Virus record (IMG/VR): IMGVR_UViG_3300023223_000931
Span: 1-35,407 of that record
DNA length: 35,407 nt
From: a virus
Direction: 5' to 3' (one strand)
The notes under the pieces were generated by a model. That model ran no database searches and was not told the origin of the DNA. It saw nothing but the letters and a program-made list of their open reading frames with translations. This document shows, piece after piece, positions 22,469 to 31,650 of this stretch (within the stretch, counting starts at the first letter, position 1; the number at the start of each line of letters is the position of its first letter). Made by a program: the position numbers and the translations under genes.

Positions 22469-25400
22469 TTATCTCCACTCCTTCAGCCTCACTGCAAATT
22501 GTACTATATTCATTCCTTCACTGACTTCACCAGGAATGAGATCTATGATTCTACACTTGTGAATGTAACCACGAGGGAATACAACTTCGAGCGTCTGCTC
22601 ATCGTTCATAGCCTGATTGAGGAACCCATAGAGACAGTTGTCTCTCGTCGCAAACTCCAATGTCGTTTCCTTATCAGTAAAACCCTGTATGATGTTACGA
22701 TGGGACGCTCGTCCCTGAACTGCGTGCGATATCAAATGAGGTATGTGTATAGGCTCGAACGCATCAAGAAGGAACTCTTGTGTCTGATCAATCTCATAGA
22801 CTTCTCCACCTCCAGGGTTTCCAATCTTACGGAATCTCGTATTGAGATTCACAAAGAAGCAAGATAGAATCTCCATCGGTGGATCCTGTGTTGAAGTCTC
22901 AGTCTTGATAGTCCAGAAAGTGGTCACTGCATCAGGAACAAATCTAGTTCCCGTTGCTACCAACTTCCCGCTAGTTTGAATTACGATATCTTTGTCTATC
23001 TCTAATTCGTTGCATTCAACCGTGATCAGACCTGTAATGATTTCATCGAAATCAATATCTCCAATCCAAGTTACATTACTCTCAGTCTCAGCACCACCAG
23101 TGTTGAAGAAAGCAGCAGTACGAACAGCGTTCACCGTGCCATCCTTGTAATCATAAGTTCCACCCGCAACCACTGTAAGAGTGATACTAGCACCGAGAGT
23201 TAGATTCACATCACGAAGGAAAAAGCCATGATGTTTGACGATGAGATTATCCAGATCCTGATTCGCCGCATCGCTATAAATTGCCATCTTTCCTTTAGTG
23301 TAAGTGGTGTCGACTGCAGAAAAGTTACTTGCTGAAGTGACCCAATCTGCCGCTAGAACAGTTGCTCCATTCAATGAAACTGCAAATACACCTGCGGTAG
23401 CAACACCACTGATATCTTCATTCCATCTAACACGGAAGTCAATTACAGATCCTGTGATCGTGCCGATTGAAGTACCACCATCAAAATTCGTAGCAGTATC
23501 AATTGTGGTATCAACACCTGCAACTCTCTTCACGACTCGAAGCGTATCAGTTCCTACAGTGTCTATAAAAACCTTGTAATAATTTAGGTTATCCTGCCAA
23601 CCAAAGATGAAGCCCAACTCATTAGTAATGGGATCTAACTCTGCTTCAGCATCAACACGATTGTAATCTGAATCACCGAATACTAGTTGACCTGAAGCAG
23701 TGCGCAGTTGATTAGTAGCATAAGTGAAACCTCCAGGCCAAGAATAATTGTTGATGAGATCTTCATTAAAGACAAGTGCGCCACTAGAATCAGTTTCACG
23801 CACTTCAATATCAAAGAAAGTAGATGCGAGCACGGTAGTAGCAACAGTGAATCGAATGAAGACGGTGCCTGGATTACCACTCCCTGAAAATGTTCCCTCG
23901 AAATCACTACCCGTTTGAACGAACGCAGAAAGACCTGCTCCCGTGCTAGTGGATTGATCCACTTCGAATCCATCTACTGCAACACCAGCAGGCGTCGTTG
24001 TTCCAATCGTTCCTTTGAACCGAACATAATAATCCGTACCAGCAACAGTAGGAATGAAGATCGACAACATCGTTGGTGTACCACTTACCGCCTCAAATTG
24101 ATTGGCACCATTGATATCCCAAGAAGCGGCAGTTATACTCCAATCAAAAGTATCCTCATTGACCACACTCTGATAGGCTGAATTAATCGTTTGATTGCTG
24201 AGGATGATTACTTCCTTTGTATTGGTGCGATTATGTTGCCAAGAGATGAGTGTAGAGCCTACTGCAATAGTAACATCACTCGAATCAAACATACAACTTA
24301 CAAGTTCTACATCTGAAGTAGTATCAACTTCAATAGCATTCCCACCAGTAAACGCACAATTGGTAACATTATTTAGAGCGTCACTTGCGAAGCGTCCTCC
24401 TCGGACTGAACCATCAAACACACAGCTTCGTATTTTTCCAGTGAAGGTATTCGTATCAATTAAGAGTCCTGTTGATCCGCCACTAACACCAATTCTCTCG
24501 AAGGAAATATTATCACTAGTAGTACTCAGAACCCGAATACCCAGAGGTGCCCCTGTAATTGATCCATCAGAAAAGGTGATTGTCGAGTTTCCGGAATTGT
24601 GTTGAATACCTGTCTGTGCAGGAGTGAGAATTGAGAAATTAGAAACTGTGCCATCTGTTGCTCCGTCAATATAAATCGAGGCTACGAAAGTTCCACTATT
24701 ATATCCAAGCGTGTCAAGTTCAACAAAGGATAGATTCGCTGTACCACCACTCAAACGAATATTTCCGTTATTACCACCGCCTCCAACTTGCTGATTCTGA
24801 ACCTTCAACAATCGAGTTGTGTTACCAGTAAGTGTAAGTGATCCACCTGCAATAAGATTAAGTTGCTCATCATCATCAATCTCCAACTCGAAGGTTGCGG
24901 AAGTCCCCGGTGCGCAAGTAAATGATCCACCTGATGTAATAACAGTCGTATCAAGCAGTTCGATATTGAAAGTGAGAGCATTAGCTGGATTGAAGGTGAA
25001 ATCGCCACCACAAACAAAGATTCCAAAAGTATGATTAGTAACTGTGGTGGTCGAATCGATGATCACATCTGCCGTCGAATCAAAAGTTGTGGTCGTGCCA
25101 ACTTCTGCCACCCAACTAAGAGGGAAGAAAGCGGTATCCACCGTGAAACTACAGTCATTCCCCCCTGCTCCATCATCTTCGAACAATCGGATTTCATACC
25201 CATTCGGTGTGGAGTCCTGTAAGTCTGTGGTAGTATCGAGTAGCCCCCATAGGAGAAGAACCAGTGCGGATCCGCCGCTCACATTCCCCCATACAGCAAG
25301 ACCGGCAGTAGCATTACTGATGCTTACAGTTCCATTAGTAAGAGTGCAATCATTAATCTGAACTTTAATCGGTTGGCTTACAACTAAATCTTGAGATGCA

Positions 25401-28400
25401 GACCCCGCAGTGAAAGTACAATCCTGAATATCAGTAAATAGAGCAGTCCATGTTCCAGTAGAGAAGTCAACAGCTTGTCTACCCGCTGCACCAGTCACTG
25501 TACTAGTTGTGAAAGTGAGAGATGTAGGATCAGCATTGAATTCAATCGTAGCAAAACTGGTATTATTACCAGTCATTGTAACACCACTTACATTCATCGT
25601 GGCACTCTGTGCCATGTTGATGTTACCAGTCCATGTTCCTCCAATAACTGTGAGAGTTTGACTTGAGCCAAAGGAAAAACGACTTGACGATGCAATCGTC
25701 ATATTGAACGCTTGTTGGTTCCATGTGTGACCAGTAGCCGTTGTATCCAACGCAACTTGCGCTACACCTATATTTCCCTGCACCTGGAAAGTTGCAGCAG
25801 AAGCACCACCACCCTGAATGATCGGGTAATCTGTCCTTGTGTTGATGAACCAAGTGCTGGTTGAAGTAGGATTGAAGGAAAAGATTCCCGTCCCACTAAT
25901 TATTCCTGCAACATTGAGAGGAGTGAGTCCACTACCATTGAAGTTAACTAGCCGCCCATTGAGAGCAAGTTCACTCGCTCCTCCAAGATGTTGGATAGAT
26001 GAAGTGATGATCAGCGTATCCTGAAGTGTGACTACGATAGTAGCAGCATTGATCTGTAGAAGACGGAAGGAATTTCCTGCAGCAGTAAAGTTACCAGTGG
26101 CAGTAAATGAGAAAATATCAGTGGTCCCACTCGTATAGGTTCCGTTTGTAAAATCTGCATTTCCACCTACTGCGATTACTGAAGTTCCACTTGAAGCATC
26201 GATCGTTCCATCACAATCTAGCGTGCCGCATGTAACTGTGGATGCATTCATAGTGAGAGTTGCATCTATGTTAAGTACATCAGGTGTAGTTACCGCGAAA
26301 TCCGTGACGCTTGTATCGAGCGTAGTATTGGTCCCTCCATTATCCCTAACTAGTAGATTACCAGCCGTGGTAAGAGTCAACGCTGCACCTAGAGTGAGAG
26401 TATTTGTTGCTCCTGATGTTCCTTCGATAGTGACATTGAGATTAGTGATCGTTCCGATATTATCTAGTGTCGCACTTGCTCCCTGCATCTGGAAGGATAT
26501 AGTACTGGTCGATCCTCCATTGATCAGAGCAATCGATGTAAAATTGGTGATGCCTGTTGCTCCGATAAGTTGCAGATTGGTCGATGCTATAGTATTGGTA
26601 CCTGTGCCATTGAATGTGTTGAAAACTGCGGTGGATGCGCTGAACCCGGGGGATGTAAGTGTGTTTCCGTTGACAGTAAGATTGTTAAAACTGGCAGCAG
26701 ACGAACTAACAGTGAGGGTGCCAGTTCCTCCACTCATATCTAGTGTTGATGTGCCACGAGTGAATGTCCCTGCTGAGAAATCAACATTTCCTGTTGCAGT
26801 GATGGTAGATGCACCAGCATCTATAGTTACATTTGATATCAGTGTCAAATCAACACAAGTTAGGGCCTGCCCATTGGTGTCAAGGGTAAATGCCACTCCC
26901 GTAACACTGAATAGAACATTCGCAGTTGTCACGAACGATCCTGTAATCAACTGTATAGTAGGTGAGTTAGCAGTTGACCCAAAGCGACAATCTACATTGA
27001 TAGTTCCATCGTTATCCAACTGAAATGTTGAGGTTGAAGTGCCCCTAAAATTCAAAAATGATGTACTATCTGCCCCATTGATCGTTCCACTAGAATTATC
27101 GAATCCTGAGATGGCCGCATTCTGTAGTGTTAGTGTAAATCCAGATGCGAGAGCGATTGTTCCGGTATTAACAAATCCTGTTGTACAAATTATATCGGGA
27201 CCTGAAACGGCAGGTGTTCCAGCAAGCGTTAATGTGGTGAATATATCCGACGCTGAACCAAATATTAGATTGCCAGAAACATCCAAGCTAAGAGTGTTGA
27301 TCGCTGTGCCTGCCGACATGTCTACATTAACAGCCGTTATCGTCGATGTGCCACCATCGAGAGTGCCAATAATATCCACATCCCCACTCACCGTTATGGT
27401 AGACCCGTTTGCTGTCAATGTACATCCTGAGTTAACTATGATATCAGCTGCGGTGAGAGCAAAATTACTACCCGTTGTTGTAAAAATGGCATCTGAGCTG
27501 AGATTCAATGTCTCATTGCAGACAACGGCACCCAGAGCAGTAAATGTACGCACACCAGATATTCCAACCAATCGAAGTGTTGCATATGTTCCCGCCTGAA
27601 TATCTGGTGTCGCATTAGTACTATGAATCAGTATTACTACTCCAGCAGTAATGGTAACACCATTATGTACGAATGGAACCGAACTTGCGCTTGTGGCAAT
27701 TTGTAGAGTAAATGCCCCAGAAAGTGTTCCCGTTGCTGACATTGTAACAGATTGGCGAACAACCACATTGGCTGTCATTGTAGTTGTAATTGCGCCAACT
27801 TGTACCAAACTATCTAATGACGCATTGGTGTGTGCTAAATTTCCCGTGCCGGTAAGAGTTAAGGCTCCGCGGGCGGTAGGCCAAGTCCCCCCAGTAAGTA
27901 ACCAGTTACCACTACATTGAATATCGGACCCCGCGGCAGATGGTGTAACCGTACCCGACGCCATTGCAAAATCTACTACATCGAGTCGTCCCGTGGAACC
28001 GGTAAAGGTTAGCGTTCCGCCAGCAACCGTGAAAGTTCCATTGCAATCTATGATATAATCATCAGCGGCGAAAGTACCCGCTGTAAGAGTTGCATTACCT
28101 GTAATGAAGAAAGTATCCGTTCCGGTAAGTGTGAGTGTCCCGTTGATCATATTGAGATCAGTCGATACCGTAATTGTGGCCGCGGTGCCGGCGGTGAATG
28201 TATTACTAGCCGTAAGATTGAGATCGCCAACACACACGAAAGTGTTACTACCCATCGCAAGAGTCGCACCATCTGACGCAAAGAAAGAAACATCACTGGC
28301 TACACTCATCTGAGCTGACGCTGTAATTGTTCCACCATAGATGCTTGAAATCTGTCCAATCTGAACTTCACCCACTTGAGTGCTAAGATCCCAATCGCAA

Positions 28401-28519
28401 GCATTAGTCGAAGTCGAATTAAAAATACAACGATCTGAGCTGCTAGGAATTGCATTGGGAGTCCACGCAGTCGCGATATTCGCATTCGGCTGCGTTCCGT
28501 TCCAAGTCCGATCTACCAT
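22469..28519 (-). CDS. Giant beta-helical tail fibre/adhesin-like protein
   Basis: This 2016-residue protein is the largest product in the window. Residues up to about 1100 are irregular repeats rich in Thr, Ser, Ala, Gly and Asn with alternating hydrophobics (such as GTLTLTGTDTFF), typical of right-handed parallel beta-helices. A middle region has isolated turns of the same kind. Residues of about 1580-1790 look like a lectin or concanavalin-type sandwich (ELGFIFGWQDNLNYYKVF). The last 150 residues are different, compact and globular (EIDQTQEFLLDAFEP to the end), and may attach the fibre to the tail tip, like a Dit domain. It has no signal peptide and few Cys. A receptor-binding or polysaccharide-binding role is inferred from position and fold. 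Confidence 0.65.
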   Translation of the reverse strand: MVDRTWNGTQPNANIATAWTPNAIPSSSDRCIFNSTSTNACDWDLSTQVGEVQIGQISSIYGGTITASAQMSVASDVSFFASDGATLAMGSNTFVCVGDLNLTASNTFTAGTAATITVSTDLNMINGTLTLTGTDTFFITGNATLTAGTFAADDYIIDCNGTFTVAGGTLTFTGSTGRLDVVDFAMASGTVTPSAAGSDIQCSGNWLLTGGTWPTARGALTLTGTGNLAHTNASLDSLVQVGAITTTMTANVVVRQSVTMSATGTLSGAFTLQIATSASSVPFVHNGVTITAGVVILIHSTNATPDIQAGTYATLRLVGISGVRTFTALGAVVCNETLNLSSDAIFTTTGSNFALTAADIIVNSGCTLTANGSTITVSGDVDIIGTLDGGTSTITAVNVDMSAGTAINTLSLDVSGNLIFGSASDIFTTLTLAGTPAVSGPDIICTTGFVNTGTIALASGFTLTLQNAAISGFDNSSGTINGADSTSFLNFRGTSTSTFQLDNDGTINVDCRFGSTANSPTIQLITGSFVTTANVLFSVTGVAFTLDTNGQALTCVDLTLISNVTIDAGASTITATGNVDFSAGTFTRGTSTLDMSGGTGTLTVSSSAASFNNLTVNGNTLTSPGFSASTAVFNTFNGTGTNTIASTNLQLIGATGITNFTSIALINGGSTSTISFQMQGASATLDNIGTITNLNVTIEGTSGATNTLTLGAALTLTTAGNLLVRDNGGTNTTLDTSVTDFAVTTPDVLNIDATLTMNASTVTCGTLDCDGTIDASSGTSVIAVGGNADFTNGTYTSGTTDIFSFTATGNFTAAGNSFRLLQINAATIVVTLQDTLIITSSIQHLGGASELALNGRLVNFNGSGLTPLNVAGIISGTGIFSFNPTSTSTWFINTRTDYPIIQGGGASAATFQVQGNIGVAQVALDTTATGHTWNQQAFNMTIASSSRFSFGSSQTLTVIGGTWTGNINMAQSATMNVSGVTMTGNNTSFATIEFNADPTSLTFTTSTVTGAAGRQAVDFSTGTWTALFTDIQDCTFTAGSASQDLVVSQPIKVQINDCTLTNGTVSISNATAGLAVWGNVSGGSALVLLLWGLLDTTTDLQDSTPNGYEIRLFEDDGAGGNDCSFTVDTAFFPLSWVAEVGTTTTFDSTADVIIDSTTTVTNHTFGIFVCGGDFTFNPANALTFNIELLDTTVITSGGSFTCAPGTSATFELEIDDDEQLNLIAGGSLTLTGNTTRLLKVQNQQVGGGGNNGNIRLSGGTANLSFVELDTLGYNSGTFVASIYIDGATDGTVSNFSILTPAQTGIQHNSGNSTITFSDGSITGAPLGIRVLSTTSDNISFERIGVSGGSTGLLIDTNTFTGKIRSCVFDGSVRGGRFASDALNNVTNCAFTGGNAIEVDTTSDVELVSCMFDSSDVTIAVGSTLISWQHNRTNTKEVIILSNQTINSAYQSVVNEDTFDWSITAASWDINGANQFEAVSGTPTMLSIFIPTVAGTDYYVRFKGTIGTTTPAGVAVDGFEVDQSTSTGAGLSAFVQTGSDFEGTFSGSGNPGTVFIRFTVATTVLASTFFDIEVRETDSSGALVFNEDLINNYSWPGGFTYATNQLRTASGQLVFGDSDYNRVDAEAELDPITNELGFIFGWQDNLNYYKVFIDTVGTDTLRVVKRVAGVDTTIDTATNFDGGTSIGTITGSVIDFRVRWNEDISGVATAGVFAVSLNGATVLAADWVTSASNFSAVDTTYTKGKMAIYSDAANQDLDNLIVKHHGFFLRDVNLTLGASITLTVVAGGTYDYKDGTVNAVRTAAFFNTGGAETESNVTWIGDIDFDEIITGLITVECNELEIDKDIVIQTSGKLVATGTRFVPDAVTTFWTIKTETSTQDPPMEILSCFFVNLNTRFRKIGNPGGGEVYEIDQTQEFLLDAFEPIHIPHLISHAVQGRASHRNIIQGFTDKETTLEFATRDNCLYGFLNQAMNDEQTLEVVFPRGYIHKCRIIDLIPGEVSEGMNIVQFAVRLKEWR

Positions 28520-28743
28520 TATTCTACTTCCTTCTCGTAGAACTTGAACTTCTTACCGTTGTCTTCAATGTAGTCAACAGTCGGATGTCGATCAACAACC
28601 ACTTCACGCAATCCCTTCACCTCACACTTCTGACACTCCATCTCGATATTGATCACCATCTTATCGGGTGTCAAGTAAGTCTTTCCAATCGACATGGTCA
28701 CGAGATCGTGCCCTTCATTACAATACCATTTATGATGCGTCAT
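28519..28743 (-). CDS. Small zinc-ribbon protein in tail operon
   Basis: The 74-residue protein has WYCNEGHDL near the N-terminus and CQKC around residues 37-40, with His residues that may complete a zinc site. It lies between a membrane-anchored protein gene and the giant fibre gene, overlapping the fibre start by one base. It could be a structural or assembly factor. No family is recognised. Confidence 0.62.
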   Translation of the reverse strand: MTHHKWYCNEGHDLVTMSIGKTYLTPDKMVINIEMECQKCEVKGLREVVVDRHPTVDYIEDNGKKFKFYEKEVE

Positions 28744-29175
28744 CTAAATCTTCTCCGTAACTAATTCATAACGAATCGTCTCGTTCAATCGATCAAATGT
28801 AAATTGATCTTCATAACTTACAGATCCTGAGAAGTTTCCCTCAATCTCACCCACTTCAAGATAAATGAAGATAGAGATATAATCTGTATCCGGCCAGAAA
28901 TAAGTTCGATCTCTCTTCTCTCGATCTAACTCTCCAAATTCCAATAGATAATCAAGTAAAACGACTTCATCCTCTATCTCAATTATCACTGTAATTCTGA
29001 CCCTCTCCCCTGGACGATCAACAATGAGTGAGTCGGTTACTCTTACTTCACCGTCGTAAGTCTCGATACCGTGATTCTGAGCGGTGTTGTATCGCATGTA
29101 AACGATTCCACCAACGCCTGCGCTGAAAATTAAAACCGCTCCAAAAACACTGCTTAAAACAGCCTTATTAAGCAT
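28744..29175 (-). CDS. Membrane-anchored beta-rich protein
   Basis: The 143-residue protein has one N-terminal hydrophobic helix (about 5-27, VLSSVFGAVLIFSAGVGGIVY), which could be an anchor or signal peptide. An acidic beta-rich domain follows (VRITVIIEIEDEVVLLDYLLEF). It overlaps the tape-measure gene by eight bases. A tail-associated membrane-contact role would fit, but is not shown. Confidence 0.62.
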   Translation of the reverse strand: MLNKAVLSSVFGAVLIFSAGVGGIVYMRYNTAQNHGIETYDGEVRVTDSLIVDRPGERVRITVIIEIEDEVVLLDYLLEFGELDREKRDRTYFWPDTDYISIFIYLEVGEIEGNFSGSVSYEDQFTFDRLNETIRYELVTEKI

Positions 29176-30880
29176 ACTTCGCCCTCGCTAGAAGATTGAG
29201 ACCCATATCTTGTATCTGCGGCATGAGGTCATCACTTAGAATTCCTTCAATGGTGATGTTCTGAGTGATGTTTACCTCTCGATTCTTTCCTCTCGATTCA
29301 ATACTACGACGATTTTCCACCGCAGGAACAATAGCTTCTCCTTTGTGAACGAATCGAACACCAGAATTCCGCACGAAATCCTCGCCACGATGACGACTGC
29401 TGAAGATATCACCACTAACAACATCACCAACAAATCTACCTGCAGGCGCAAAAAATCCTCCTACAGCATTCTGAATATCTATTGCTGCATCTCGAATCTT
29501 TAAGAACAATCGTGCAATTGGTTCAAGTTTAGCAAGCCATATTATCAACTTGGCTACAACTAAGCTAACTAAAATGACTATACCTACAGGACCCAGCATT
29601 AACAATCTAAGAATCAAAAATCTAGCCACAATAAGTCCAATCAACGGAGCAACAACTCTAAGAGCGGGACCAAAAAGAACAATTATATTTGCAATCACCA
29701 TCAATGCAGGAACAAATGGAAGGAGTCCAATTTTAATGATGTCAATCAATGCCAACATGATTGCCTTCAATTCATCTGCATTATCGCGCATGAATTCCAA
29801 GATGTCCTCAAACAACGGCTTCAGTTTCTCACCAGCATCGATCATTATATCTCGAAATGCAGATGCAATCTTCTTCAGAGTAGCCCAAGTAGTGAGTGTG
29901 TCCTGCTGAGTGCGTAGATTTGCCGCAAACCCTGCCTCTACATTATCAATATCCTTCTTCAATTGTGTAAATGTAGCACTACCTTCATCGAATGCCGCAA
30001 GTAGATTCAAGAAACCAGGTAATGCACGATCAGTGAAAATCTGCCCAAGGATGACTGTGATGTCGCCAAGTTCCACTTCAGCTTTCTTGAATTGCTGTAG
30101 AATCTCTGTGAGGGAAAGGAAGTTTCCTGCAGAATCTCTTGTTACAACACCTAGTTGATCCAACGCTCGTTGAGCCTGTCTCGAAGGAGATAACAGCGTA
30201 GTGAATATACGCCGCATGGCAGTTCCAGCAATAGATGCTTCCATACCAGCGTTGGCTAGGATACCCACTGCTGCAGCCAACTCTTCCATCGAGATTCCAA
30301 GTGCAGCAGCAACAGGAGATGCTACACGGAAGGCCACACCGAGATCGCTCACAGTCTGTTTCGTATTCACAGCAGTGAATGCTAACACATCAGCAACACG
30401 CTCCAGATCTTGCAACCCAAGTCGCATAGATCTCATTACTGAAGTAACGATTTCCGTCGCTTCAGCGATATCGATCAGTCCGATTTGTGCGAGTGATAGA
30501 GCAGGGTCTAAGGCCGCAAATGCCTCTTCCGTGCTAAGACCTGCCTGAGCGAAACGGAACGCTGCCGAGGCCACCTGGTCAGCCGTGAAGATCGTGGTGC
30601 GACCGAGGCGACGAACCTCACGCTCCAATTTCTCAGTGCTGATCCCTACCTCATCAATAATTGTGGCCGTTCTGACCATCTGTAATTCAAACTGGCTGAA
30701 CGCATCAACCATTGCCCGTGTGAAAGCAACTATCTCAACAGCCGCTAAAGCAGCCATGTGTGAGCGCATTGCTCTGATTGCAGCGACCATTTTGTTCGTC
30801 CCTGCTTCAGCCTGAGTGAACGCTTTCGACGCTCGATTTGTAGCCGAGATAACAATTGCCAGTTTGATTACAGATACCAT
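29168..30880 (-). CDS. Tail tape measure protein (TP901 type)
   Basis: The 570-residue protein has the TP901-like core in residues of about 70-330, with phrases FTADQVASAAFRFAQAGLS, AFTAVNTKQTVSDLGVAF and LGISMEELAAAVGILANAGM that are characteristic of the family. Hydrophobic helices follow at about 375-450, and the C-terminus has GVRFVHKGEAIVPA, common in these proteins. Tape measure proteins set tail length and assist genome entry; at 570 residues the tail would be short to medium, by the usual rough proportion. The gene follows the tail chaperone pair, as expected. Its start overlaps the chaperone stop as TAATG. Confidence 0.9.
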   Translation of the reverse strand: MVSVIKLAIVISATNRASKAFTQAEAGTNKMVAAIRAMRSHMAALAAVEIVAFTRAMVDAFSQFELQMVRTATIIDEVGISTEKLEREVRRLGRTTIFTADQVASAAFRFAQAGLSTEEAFAALDPALSLAQIGLIDIAEATEIVTSVMRSMRLGLQDLERVADVLAFTAVNTKQTVSDLGVAFRVASPVAAALGISMEELAAAVGILANAGMEASIAGTAMRRIFTTLLSPSRQAQRALDQLGVVTRDSAGNFLSLTEILQQFKKAEVELGDITVILGQIFTDRALPGFLNLLAAFDEGSATFTQLKKDIDNVEAGFAANLRTQQDTLTTWATLKKIASAFRDIMIDAGEKLKPLFEDILEFMRDNADELKAIMLALIDIIKIGLLPFVPALMVIANIIVLFGPALRVVAPLIGLIVARFLILRLLMLGPVGIVILVSLVVAKLIIWLAKLEPIARLFLKIRDAAIDIQNAVGGFFAPAGRFVGDVVSGDIFSSRHRGEDFVRNSGVRFVHKGEAIVPAVENRRSIESRGKNREVNITQNITIEGILSDDLMPQIQDMGLNLLARAKYA

Positions 30881-31622
30881 TAGTCGATCAATCCACGCTT
30901 CTTGAATGATGCCCTCGCAGATGCGATGTTGCTCTTACTATGATTCGAGCGTTGCTTCGCCCACTTCTTTGCAGTATCAGGATTTACTTCTTCTCCCATC
31001 TTGAATTTGTCACCTGACTGTTCACGCTCATACTCGCTACGAGCCATACCAAGCGCACCAAGTTCCCCATAAATGCCGGGATGCTTACCTAGTTCTTCTT
31101 CCAGTTGCGAGTAAGTCATTCCAAATCGCTCCATATAAAAATCACGAAGGAAGATGAGAGGATCTATGCTTTGACTCCCTCTGCCCTCTGATCGGAGGGA
31201 GTCGAGGATTCCCCCTTTTCATCGAGTCCGTCATCGAATGCGTCGATAGCATCTGCTATGCGCTGTTTTAACGCATGAAGGTCTTCTTTTGAAATTACAG
31301 TTTCCTCTAGATACTCTGTGACTTGATTTTCATTCATCCTCTTTCCGTCGAGAGATCTCAATGAGATCAACAACATGTTAGGTACACGCATAAGTAATTC
31401 AAACTGAATTGCTTCCTGTTCATCATCTGTCAAGAGTTCTTCGAACTCTTCTTCAGGAATATCCTTAAGCGTCTCGTACTCATTCTCTTTCATATGGATT
31501 TTCAGTTTGTTCTGCACTGAAACGGGCATCTGCGTCTGATACAATTGACGCAATTTCCCTATGATCAGTGGTCCCAATGCTAGTCCATACTTAGTTCCGT
31601 TCTCTCCAGTTACTATTTCCAT
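30880..31622 (-). CDS. Tail assembly chaperone GT fusion made by -1 frameshift
   Basis: The upstream chaperone frame (31622 to 31164) and the downstream frame (stop at 30880-30882) join if the ribosome slips back one base at 31212-31218. The fusion would be 247 residues. The -1 frame is closed by TGA at 31219-31221 and open from exactly the slip site to the downstream stop. The joining part includes SIDPLIFLRDFYMERFGMTY, more protein-like than a fresh start at the ATG at 31134. In lambda and many siphoviruses, the G and GT products are made in this way and escort the tape measure protein during tail assembly. That gene is the next one here. Confidence 0.82.
31164..31622 (-). CDS. Tail assembly chaperone G (zero-frame product)
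   Basis: The 152-residue, mostly helical acidic protein lies between the tail tube and tape measure genes, the canonical place of gpG-like chaperones. The family is very divergent, so position, size and the frameshift signal near its 3' end are the main evidence. The last 18 residues (ending AEGVKA) are read only without slippage. Confidence 0.78.
   Translation of the reverse strand: MEIVTGENGTKYGLALGPLIIGKLRQLYQTQMPVSVQNKLKIHMKENEYETLKDIPEEEFEELLTDDEQEAIQFELLMRVPNMLLISLRSLDGKRMNENQVTEYLEETVISKEDLHALKQRIADAIDAFDDGLDEKGESSTPSDQRAEGVKA
31173..31218 (-). promoter_or_regulatory. Programmed -1 frameshift signal: slippery heptamer plus stem-loop
   Basis: Read on the - strand, the heptamer A AAG GGG (31218 to 31212) is in the X XXY YYZ phase of the G frame. 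Eight bases later starts a perfect nine-base inverted repeat, GACTCCCTC (31203-31195) and GAGGGAGTC (31181-31173), with a 13-base loop. Slippery site, short spacer and stem are the standard parts of a -1 signal. Confidence 0.82.
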
Positions 31623-31650
31623 ACTTCATCACTACTCACTTGTTACTTGA

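Noticed and set aside
26223-27599. Two long open frames (266 and 186 codons) on the + strand opposite the giant fibre gene
   Set aside because: They mirror the Thr/Ser/Ala/Gly-rich repeats of the real - strand gene, whose codons rarely create stops in this antisense frame. The products are low-complexity Val/Pro/Ser strings without start signals.
30880-31134. Independent gene of 84 codons between tail chaperone and tape measure
   Set aside because: The ATG at 31134 has no ribosome site, and the frame continues upstream to an exact slippery site with stem-loop. It is better read as the T part of a frameshift fusion.
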